Positions 1 through 7,451 of a DNA stretch of 13,782 nucleotides are shown here, one piece after another. Below the pieces are notes generated by a model. That model was not told where the DNA came from and made no database searches. It saw only the letters and a list, made by a program, of their open reading frames with translations. Where the stretch lies: assembly GCA_027579435.1 (NCBI GenBank), contig JANBPK010001729.1:1-13782 (forward strand), in the 5' to 3' direction. Position 1 is the stretch's first letter; each line of letters starts with the position of its first letter. The DNA is from Candolleomyces eurysporus (lineage: Eukaryota > Basidiomycota > Agaricomycetes > Agaricales > Psathyrellaceae). The translations under genes and the position numbers were made by a program.

Positions 1-1714
1 GTCACAAAGAAGAGTGTCTTGCACGGTTTGCCCCTACCTTCTTCCCTGGGGCAGGGATGGCAAGTGGCGAAATACTGGAATCTCTGTGGAGCCAGTTGAA
101 TGGAGCAGCAGATATTACAAGGACCATGACTCTCGCAAATCGTTCCGAAATGCTCGACGCATGTATGGCAGACATCAATTGGAGGAAGCTGCAGACAATG
201 GGTGGGTTCCCTTGTGCCTCAATCAATATGTCCTTTGTTAACGATCAGTTCCCAGTTTCTTGGCTCATCCGTCAGTACAAACGGGCCGGGGAGCAGTTAA
301 AGACGGCAAATCAGAATTTCGAGGATCTGGATAAAACTGCTTCACAGGAGCATAGAGATGCATGGCACAGGGAAATGAAAGAGGCCAATTCAAAACGTGA
401 ATCCCAGTCCGACCCCTCCGCTATGGACTTGTACAACGTCAAGTCCAGCAAAGGTCTGTCTACCATTTGCTTATCACTGCACTCAAGGTATGAATATGAT
501 TGTACGGTCCAGCGGAGGCACCTGTTACAGTCCAGATACGGCTCATGCGGGAGGAAAATCACCAAAATCGTAACTTGGGTACTACTACATGGGTCGCAAC
601 TGCTATCGGCTTGCAAGAACTACAGTACGTTCGTCACCCGGTTTCAGAGAGATAGATTCTTATGAAATGTACTTTGAAGACTTGAAATCAGAATGCTGGC
701 CGAGCAACACCACCGTGTACCAACTGAGGCCGTCCAGTTAGAACTCGAGAAAAAGCGAGAATCAGCACTTCGGCGCCTCAACGACTTGTACGCTGAAGCG
801 GACTCGCTGTTTCCAACAACTCGGCTTGATCATCACTTGGGGCGCCGTGTACCGGGGTTGAACTCAGTCTGCACTTGCGAAGACGAGTGTGTTTGCTCAG
901 CCCAATATCAGACACGGCCATGGGAGGATAAGGAAGAAGTCGAATTCGCCATCATTCCCCTTCTGTCCTCTTTTGAGGTACTGCCTAATGAATGGACGAG
1001 TCTGGCGGGCACTGAAGAACAACTCCGTGTCGCTCAAGCTAACAACTCTCTCGAGCATTTGCGAGCTGACATTGGCCATAAATCATATTTATATCGGGCA
1101 AACAGAAATTTAGCAAACGGGAAACGAGAACAGACTCGTGGGTACGACTCAATCAACTCCGTCGAACGGTCGATGCGCCTAAACGGACAGAAATACCGAC
1201 TTGCCCAGTGGGCTTTGGAGCGCCTGGGCGTTACTGCAAAGTATTCCCAATTCCAGACCTTGCAGCGGGAGCACACCAAAGCCGTCACAGCAATCTACGA
1301 TCCAAATAAACCCGGTCTTAGAACAGACAGCATGTCTTGGATCTGGACGATGAATGTGAAGAAAGATTCCGAGACCCACAGCTATCTTTATGAAGGTCCG
1401 TCACCGCCAGTTTTAATAATGTCGTTCTACCAGGTGACTGATATCATTTCATTCTAGTGCATCGTGTCAACTGGATTCGCTCTATCTCCGTTCGAGATCG
1501 ATGGCTGGAAGAATTCACCATCGTGCAATCAGAGATGGAATGGTTTGTAAGATACACTAATTTTCGGAAGAACCGTGCATTGGAATGGACGAACAATGGG
1601 GGAACGGATGGGCACATTGCGTACGCCTATCGTCAAGCCGGAGTATGGAGCATAATGGGAGTTAGGGCGATGTTAGAATTCCAAAAAGCGGGTGTCAGAA
1701 TCTCTCTCGATTAA
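1..1714 (+). CDS. KDZ-family transposase, C-terminal part (5' end outside window)
   Basis: This is the C-terminal portion of a Kyakuja-Dileera-Zisupton type DNA transposase, which in fungi mobilises KDZ transposons in the nucleus. The frame is open from position 3. Inferred exons are 3-453, 513-624, 692-1395 and 1458-1714; introns of 59, 67 and 62 bp all have GT-AG ends and agreeing phases, giving 507 residues. Family-like stretches, in order, are FFPGAGMASGEILESLW, TRTMTLANR, a segment ending GTTTWVATAIGLQELQ formed only after removing intron 1, the block LRADIGHKSYLYRANR, SMSWIWTMNV, and VHRVNWIRS across the last intron. The GE in the first motif probably lies near the final catalytic acid of the DDE-like core, but this is from family memory. 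No stop or frameshift is seen, so this copy may be young or functional. Terminal inverted repeats were not identified, and the N-terminal zinc-chelating region is outside the window. Confidence 0.88.
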
Positions 1715-1909
1715 TCTCTGTAATTTATCGGGTGGTCATATTCCGGAGATTTCGAGTGATTAAGGTCGACTTGCATAGTGTTCGTTGGTGTCACAAATAC
1801 ATTACCCATTCCAACGCTTGTTCTTTCCTTCGGCCAAGTTAAACACCATCATCGTTCACTCCAGCCCCGGTCCTATCCAAAACTTTGACTCTGAACGCTC
1901 ACCGACACC
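1715..1909. other. Intergenic: KDZ 3' flank and upstream region of the next gene
   Basis: No coding signal was found. The stretch before the ATG at 1910 is C- and T-rich with CACC-like runs, as is common for basidiomycete promoters. A KDZ terminal inverted repeat could lie here, but I could not pair one because the left end of the transposon is outside the window. Confidence 0.4.
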
Positions 1910-2172
1910 ATGATCGAGACCGCATTAGAGGCACTGAGACTGTTGGATCGGAACGCCCTCCAGAATCTCATCCAATATGCCGCCAGTCGGGATCGTTCCA
2001 TTGGACTTGCATATGTTACCAATCATGCACGGTTTACGGAGGAGCAGAAGGAGACATACATTACGCACTTTTCAAACGAACTGGTGAGTACTGGTATTCC
2101 TTCTTTGCCGGAATGTACACAAACAGTTATTTAGTTGATTGGCTCATACGTCGTCGGATATGCCGTCGCACT

Positions 2173-2175
2173 TCA
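2173..2175. repeat. Left target site duplication (TCA) of the MITE
   Basis: TCA immediately precedes the left terminus and is repeated at 2548-2550 after the right terminus. Three bases alone are weak evidence; the restored reading frame of the host exon is what supports it. Confidence 0.65.
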
Positions 2176-2547
2176 CACAGGGTTTTTGACCACATATTTT
2201 GAGTCTAAATACATTGAAAATACATAGAAAATACACCATATATTTTTAGTGTATTTTTACAAAAAATACAGAACAAATACAGAAGGTATGTATTTTGTGG
2301 AAAAAATACAAAACTATTATAGGTCAAAAGTCAAGTTCCATTGGTTTTCCTGGTGTGTAGAAATCAATCCAATGGAACTTAGTTTTGTCCCATAAAATTT
2401 TAGTATTTTTTCAGTATTTTTTCCACAAAATACATACCTTCTGTATTTGTTCTGTANTTTTTATAAAAATACACTAAAAATATATGGTGTATTTTCTATG
2501 TATTTTCAATGCATTTAGATTCAAAATACAAAGCAGAAAACCCTGTG
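2176..2547. mobile_element. Foldback MITE, 372 bp, 3-bp TCA target duplication
   Basis: This is a non-coding, AT-rich element whose two halves are nearly perfect inverted repeats. The left arm is about 2176-2344 and the right arm about 2369-2547, separated by a loop of about 24 bases (2345-2368). The ends are CACAGGGTTTT and its complement AAAACCCTGTG. TCA directly flanks both sides (2173-2175 and 2548-2550), consistent with a 3-bp target site duplication. The duplication is supported because removing 375 bp restores the reading frame of the host gene. The N at 2457 pairs with an A of the left arm, so it most likely stands for T. A 3-bp duplication and ends starting CAC would fit a CMC/EnSpm-like or PIF/Harbinger-like mobilising transposase, but the superfamily is not established. 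Confidence 0.88.
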
Positions 2548-2550
2548 TCA
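2548..2550. repeat. Right target site duplication (TCA) of the MITE
   Basis: This is the partner of the TCA at 2173-2175. The host exon resumes in frame directly after it at 2551. Confidence 0.65.
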
Positions 2551-3239
2551 TGGGACTATCATTTCAATCCCCTCCACTCTTTGCAGACTCATGAAGTTCA
2601 TCACCCAGAGCCGTTTGTCGAATGTATCAAGTCTACTCCATACCGTCACTGAGCACAACCCAACGGAGCACCTCCTAGCCTATTACTCGGGGGACTGGTG
2701 GACCGATTACCCATCCTCGCTGTCCGTCTCAAATAGTTCCTGTCCCGTCACGACCGTTACCGCCCTCGTTGAACACTGGAAGGTTCAGAAGCGAAATGTC
2801 ATTGCACTGGATTCTCGACACATTGTCGACGCTGCCAACTTCTCTGGGCTCACACTGGACGAATTGAGGGAAGCTCGTTCAGTCGCCAATGACACACTGT
2901 CGATCCTGGAGCTGGAGGCGGATATGAATATGCGCCAACTCGATCTAGTGAACGGTCGAATCATCGAAATGAACGACCTGGACGAAAAGCTGTCGGCCTT
3001 GGCTGGAAGGCTGCCAGCTGCGATACCAGAGATCTGGCTACAGGGTAGAAAGGGAGAGGACCGTATTGGACACATCTAGTGAGCCGATCCTGCATGAGGT
3101 ACGTCAAATTCTCCTCAAGCATTACACGGCAAAATAATTAACTCAATGTGATTCTTCTATAATACCTCCCTTCCCACTTCTATTCCTATTGAATTCCCTT
3201 TCCCATTGTTCATGCATTGTCTTCTCTGCCCGTAGTACA

Positions 3240-3373
3240 CCCGCTGTTTAACCGCTGCCTCCGTTCCGTCCTGATTTGATCCCGTTATTTAGCCGTCATC
3301 CCCGTTCCGTCCTGATTTGATCCCGTTATTTCACCGTTGTCTCCGTTCCGTCCTGATTTGATCCCGTTATTTA
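3240..3373. repeat. Minisatellite, 41-bp unit, about three copies
   Basis: Units begin at 3261, 3302 and 3343 with CCGTTCCGTCCTGATTTGAT; the third is partial and ends near 3373. A degenerate half-unit precedes them at about 3240-3260. Copies differ mainly in the last ten or so bases of the unit. The array fills much of the 381-bp gap between the two unrecognised genes, and nothing else was recognised there. Because 41 is not a multiple of three, the array is unlikely to be coding. Confidence 0.85.
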
Positions 3374-3460
3374 TCCTACAACCCTAGATACAAGTTGTGT
3401 ATTAGATCAGAGCACAAATGGGTAAATAGCGCGTCTACACACTTCGGAGTTTCAGCAAAG

Positions 3461-4330
3461 ATGCCCCCAACAAAGCTTCCTTCCGTTCACTCCGTNCCCC
3501 GTTATCGACAGTGTCCCGTCCGCCGCTCATGTACACTCTGCAGCTACGTTTGCTGCCGAGTGCTTTATCCTTCCTCCTGATCTGGAGCTCTATCGATTAG
3601 CAGAGTCCCGATCCTTTGTCTCGTGGATTGTCCTCCGTCGTGAACTGTTTCTCCGGCTCTTGTTTGAAAGTCCCCTCAGTCTCAACTTTGAACGGCGGTA
3701 TATCGATATCTTCTACAAAGAATTGGTGTGTTTGCTCCTTTTCCTATCGATAAGCCCTTAAGAATGACTCATGGCAACACCTAGGACTTAACCATCATTG
3801 TACATGGAGTTCTCGCTCCCTATCGAGAGTCGGCACCAGTATGGGATTGCCTGGATTACTTCCTGTCCATCATCCTCCACAAGCTTCCAAGACACTCGGC
3901 GTCGGTGGAGGATATGTGGCTTGCGCTACAAAGTGGCTGCTTCTTGGATCCTAGCCCATTGACATACCCCGAGTCGATGGAGAAGGCATTGTCGCAATGG
4001 TGGCAGGTCAGCGACAATGGCCAAGCCCCCAGTCATTCCTTTGCAGACGTTATGAGGTGCTGGAGGACCTGGTACGACGGCACATACACCCTAGATCCTT
4101 TACGCCCCGTGCCTGAAGGAGACGTCCGTTCGGCGGCGGCCCTTATGTCAAACATTCTGTCTCTCCTAGACGAGCAGGGGGAGTTCGCGTCCTCTCACTT
4201 GGAATTGTTGGAGGCGTCGCTCTCCCACATGATTAACCTTCAGGAGCGTTGGGACTCAGTAGCATACAACGGTTGTGCCCAACCATGGAAACCGATACGC
4301 TTATTAGACAATGTATCATATATCCCATAG
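3461..4330 (+). CDS. Unrecognised two-exon gene
   Basis: I do not recognise this protein. If the N at 3496 is a spurious extra base, exon 1 (3461-3725) is open, a 59-bp GT-AG intron (3726-3784, phase 0) follows, and exon 2 (3785-4330) runs to a TAG, giving about 269 residues. Exon 1 begins MPPTKLPSVHS and contains a leucine-rich helical stretch (FVSWIVLRRELFLRLLF). Exon 2 contains DCLDYFLSIILHKLPRH, a tryptophan-rich segment around ALSQWWQVSD and VMRCWRTWYDGTY, and a leucine-rich helix ending HMINLQERWDSV. The long open frame running directly on from the spliced intron supports a real gene. The start is uncertain: an acceptor-like TTTCAG at 3450-3455 could join it to an upstream exon, and the preceding gene might even be the same transcription unit. 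It lies between the KDZ transposase and the TET-like gene, on the transposase strand. Confidence 0.55.
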
Positions 4331-4395
4331 TAGAATCAATATGTATCCGTCCGTTGCCGTTCTTACCGTCCGTCTCTGCGATTGCTTGGTTCCGT

Positions 4396-6001
4396 TCAAC
4401 AGTCCACTCCTCGTTCCCATATATTTCTGCTCACTATCTCCGGTAAAGGGAGACCATGCCTATAAGCTAGATCCTTCAGAGTGGGAAGAGGGGGCTCATC
4501 GTAGGAGCCCAATGCTGCCTCCCCCACCTTTGGACGGATGTAGCTTGCCAGGCAGAATCACTCTCCGACGGTCTTGCTGGCTCCGTGTTCAAAGACATGC
4601 CCTGGAAATATCAAACAGGTTCCAGGCCCGTATACGAAACTCGACGAAAGCAGAGGGATGTCGCAGCGTCCCCCCATGTAAGTTCCGAACGTTGCAAGCA
4701 TATCGTACACTCCCAGTCCACCTTTGGTGTCACGGTGATAGGCTGTTTCACGGTTGGCAATCACAGCTATACCATTGAATGGTGAAGACCATGAGTCAAA
4801 AAGAGACTTCATGAGCTCCTGTCCCTGAACCTCCACCTGTCCGCTAGCGAGCTTTGCTAGGATTTCGAGCTGCATCTCGAACAGCTCTGGATGGACAAGC
4901 GAGAGCAATGCCCCAATGAGCGCATTGATGTCCTTTAGCTTGTCCAAAAGCAGGGGGCCGCCTTGATTTTTAGGTGTCTCCTTTAAAGACGCAGACGGAG
5001 CTGGTAACGAGGTTGGGGGCTTTGGTTTGCCTATGTTAGCATTTTCCGTCTGAGATCGATGACCGTACGGACTCACCCCACGGCCTTGAATGTACCAGCA
5101 GATGCTTAGATTGACGTGACCTGGGGAAACGACGCACTTGCTTGGTTCTGCAAAAGTACCAAGATCGTCTCTCCAGCTGTTGGTATGAGGGATACGGATG
5201 ACACTACTTGGATAGTCTGACACGATCTTGAGAGTTTCGACCACTTGCGCCTGCAGGAGCAGACTTGGTTTGCGGGGATTGAACAGAAAAAATCTGTGAG
5301 GATGAGGACGCACCGACCGTCGGGCAGTGAAGATGCCTGGGAGATACCAGCACACGATGAATCCATATCAATCCACAAAGATAGTTGGACGGTCAACGAT
5401 TTGCCTTCCTCCGTCCGGACGGAGCTCGAACGGCCCTTTGAACTTCTGTCGGAGGAGCTCATCTTTGGCTCCCTTGCTTGGCGCCTTCACCGTATCAAGA
5501 ATGTCTTCAAACGAGTAGGGTAGTCGCACTGTAATATGTTTATTTAAGTTGTCCGTGTAATTCCTGCAATTGAGTAAGTTACCTTTGTTTAGCCAGCCAT
5601 CCAGGAGCCGTCCCACCAATGTCTCGAGCTCACCCTTGATTGAGAGCGAGATGCGAGGCTCGGGCTTCACGCCGACTGCTTTCCTGGTCCGATCCTGTAA
5701 AAGAGACTGCGCATATGCTGCATATCTGCAACATAGAGCGAGACCTTCAGGCAAATCGTTTGATGACATGGTAATGAGGATAACGGAGGGTAACTGTACA
5801 GATTTCAATATGTTCAGCCAGCAATTTTACCTGGGACCCGACCACGTTTACCCCAATGTGTCGAACAATCAACCCGTTATAGAGTCCCTCCCGGTCCGTG
5901 TCTGCCGTCAAATTCATTCCTGGACACTTAGTCCAGGTTTGACGTTTGGTAGAGGGGGTCGTNGGGAGACCTGCATGATTTCCCTCAAAAAGCAATTCCA
6001 T
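4396..6001 (-). pseudogene. TET/JBP-type 2-oxoglutarate/Fe(II) dioxygenase, inactivated
   Basis: This is a fungal relative of the TET/JBP dioxygenases, which oxidise 5-methylcytosine (TET) or thymine (JBP) in DNA. Model on the minus strand: exon 1 6001-5831, a short 37-bp GT-AG intron 5830-5794, and exon 2 5793-4396, about 522 codons. Family-like segments are LPEGLALCCRYAAYAQSLLQ, KGPFELRPDGGRQIVDRP, VCWYLPGIF and SWRDDLGTFAEPSKCVVSPG. The double-stranded beta-helix shows AVIANRETAYHRDTKGG (iron-binding H-x-D, about residues 410-412) and FPGHVFEHGA (distal His, about residue 460). Two in-frame TGA codons interrupt it: 5370-5368, between VD and YGFIVCWY, and 4560-4558, between GE and FCLASYIRP. 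The second sits where the family has the arginine that binds 2-oxoglutarate. Both fit CGA to TGA. Coding continues past it for 53 codons. The start at 6001 is uncertain; the ATG at 5769 is an alternative. Confidence 0.8.
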
Positions 6002-6027
6002 CAGTTTTGATCCTACTACTTCGGATT

Positions 6028-6231
6028 CTGACTAAACACCTTAAAGCACATTGCATTTTGCGGNAAAAACCAAGGATACCGACAGAGAAAGTGTTCGAAC
6101 GTTCGCCTCCAGCACCTGCAGGTTTGTCTCTGACTGAAAATTTTAAATGACATCGCGTTTTGCAGAAAAAACTAAGTATACCGGGAGAGAAAGTGTTCAA
6201 ATGGTCCCCTCCAGCGCCAGCGGGTTTGTCC
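6028..6231. repeat. Tandem duplication, 102-bp unit, two diverged copies
   Basis: Copy 1 is 6028-6129 and copy 2 is 6130-6231. Both start CTGACT and share a core reading GAGAAAGTGTTC followed by CCTCCAGC. They have diverged noticeably. The N at 6064 aligns with an A in copy 2. The pair begins about 27 bp upstream of the proposed start of the TET-like gene. The unit is 34 codons long and one minus-strand frame is open through both copies (repeated DKPAGAGG), so an upstream exon cannot be excluded, although a promoter repeat is equally possible. Copy 1 contains the perfect palindrome CGAACGTTCG (6096-6105). Confidence 0.75.
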
Positions 6232-6354
6232 CCAGGGTGCATGGACCTTCCTGAGAAATAGATTGTGTTTGCTCGTGCAAGGTGTCCTGACCTAGAAATG
6301 GGCTAGTTTGTGATTGCTATTAGCTTTGAGAGTTGTAGATAACCAAAAAAGTGC

Positions 6355-6984
6355 TTACTTGCTGCTTGCATCCGTGGGCGCAGATATGAAGGCGTCAACG
6401 GCAGTTTGAACGGTTGTTTCGAAAATGCACTTTGTTTTGACGTTTAGGTCCTCCAATCATTCCAACTCCTCTCTGATCTCTCCCGCCATTTTCTGGCTGA
6501 TTTTAACTGAGGGAAAAGGACGCAGAACTAGCAAACCTTTCAGGGACACGACTCTGGATAGCATGACGGATACACCTTGACATCGTGCGCTCGCTAAGTC
6601 AACAATTGTGCGTTGGAGTGTTCTGCCTTGCGCCTTGTAGTCCGTAATGGAATAGAATAGTACAATCGGGATTTGCTTTTGAGTAAACGACTTTGAATGA
6701 ATTCCGTTTGATTGAAGGGTGTATTTAATTGAATTTGATCACACAACACCTTCGGTTCTGTTGACCAACTGGAATGGTACTGAAAGGTTTTTAGTTAACA
6801 TAAACTTCATTCCATTGAATAATAGAAGCTTTCCAAGGGAATACTCAGTGATACGGGCAGGAAGATTCCTCATTGGCCAAAGGTGGTACAATCTCGTGAT
6901 GATGGGTTCAGGTTGAATCATTGGAATAGTATAAATGAGCTGTTTTGACCGATCGTTTTTTGCGTGATTGAAGAAGAAACACAT
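6355..6984 (-). pseudogene. Helitron/PIF1-type helicase C-terminal remnant
   Basis: The minus strand encodes the C-terminal end of a PIF1-like superfamily 1 helicase of the kind carried by Helitrons and common as dispersed copies in agaricomycete genomes. In order it shows LPARITEYSLGKLLLFNGMK, FMLTKNLSVPFQLVNRTEGV, ITDYKAQGRTL, IVDLASAR, VMLSRVVSLKGLLVLRPFP and a tail containing EELE and LEDLNVKTK. A single frame runs through all of these, broken only by TGA codons at 6741-6739 and 6459-6457, and ends at a TAA (6357-6355). In relatives the second stop position usually holds arginine, so CGA to TGA is likely. The N-terminal helicase motifs and any Rep domain are missing. No convincing Helitron 3' hairpin with CTRR was found nearby. 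The remnant lies immediately upstream of the next gene, whose promoter may therefore include transposon sequence. Confidence 0.8.
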
Positions 6985-7038
6985 TAAGTTCGTCTTGCAG
7001 GTGCGAGTGTCCAGGTCTGCCCGGACGGGCCATTACTA

Positions 7039-7451
7039 TGATGAACCGTGGGTAAGTCAGTTCGACTATGACGGGCGCTAATCGACTGCCCACCATCCGT
7101 TCCTACCTCCATCATAACTGTGCTTTCTGACCTTCTAGAACATGGCCTCTCCTTCTACCACGAAGCTGTTCGAAGGCTCACGTCATCAGTCTTTTCAGGA
7201 TGCGCATTTCAAAACCGCGGGGAATGATATTTACTCGTCAACCTACAACATCAACATCAATGGGCCAGAGCTCTTCATTGAACCCCCTGACTCTCAGACA
7301 GATCCATCTACCCGTTCTGTTCGTACCAAACAAGGCTGGAGTCGCATTTTCCAAGAAATATCTGGATTTTTTCGATCCCCCGAGAATCGAGGCGTCCTTG
7401 TGCATGAAGAAAGCACCGCTCAAGGAGAAATCGCCAGTCCCGTGCAGGTCC
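7039..7451. repeat. Copy 1 of an exact 413-bp direct repeat
   Basis: By eye this segment is identical at every position to 13370-13782 (offset 6331). It contains the last bases of the 5' leader exon, the leader intron and the first 310 coding bases of the gene that starts at 7142. The identity begins at 7039; the flanking sequence to the left is different. The right limit is unknown because copy 2 is cut by the window end. Confidence 0.95.
7052..7138 (+). other. 5' leader intron
   Basis: There is a strong GTAAGT donor at 7052 and a pyrimidine-rich acceptor ending CTTCTAG at 7138, three bases before the start codon at 7142. Joining the short upstream ATGs to the coding exon gives a different frame, so this is most simply a non-coding leader intron of 87 bp. 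The same intron is present in copy 2 at 13383-13469. Confidence 0.65.

Larger units (their letters stand above)
1910..3079 (+). pseudogene. Unrecognised gene interrupted by a MITE
   Basis: I do not recognise this protein. Best model: exon 1 is 1910-2083, a 51-bp intron with a GTGAGT donor and TTTAG acceptor is 2084-2134, and exon 2 starts at 2135. The frame is open to 2175, where a 372-bp foldback element begins. Reading resumes in the same frame at 2551 and stays open to the TAG at 3077-3079. Without the element and one TCA copy (375 bp, a multiple of three) the product would be 247 residues. Visible traits are a helical N-terminus (starts MIETALEALRLLDRN), a short hydrophobic stretch next to the insertion (GSYVVGYAVALH), and a charged, heptad-like C-terminal helix at about residues 175-225 (LTLDELREARSVAND) that could be a coiled coil. 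Stops inside the element break the gene unless it is spliced out. An alternative model keeps the element inside a 503-bp intron (2084-2586) plus a 55-bp intron at 2624-2678; I consider it less likely. Confidence 0.6.

Noticed and set aside
2624..2678. Possible 55-bp intron in the MITE-interrupted gene
   Set aside because: It is needed only if the MITE lies in an intron ending at 2586. Removing the MITE gives a continuous open exon through this stretch, which is simpler.
4311..4785. Plus-strand open frames opposite the TET-like gene
   Set aside because: They are antisense to conserved dioxygenase coding sequence and show no features of their own.
5031..5076. Intron-like GTGAGT...TAG in the TET-like gene (minus strand)
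   Set aside because: Its length of 46 bp would shift the frame and cause an early stop; the unspliced frame stays open.
6232..6354. Helitron 3' terminus (hairpin followed by CTRR)
   Set aside because: CTAG occurs nearby on the minus strand, but no convincing GC-rich hairpin precedes it.
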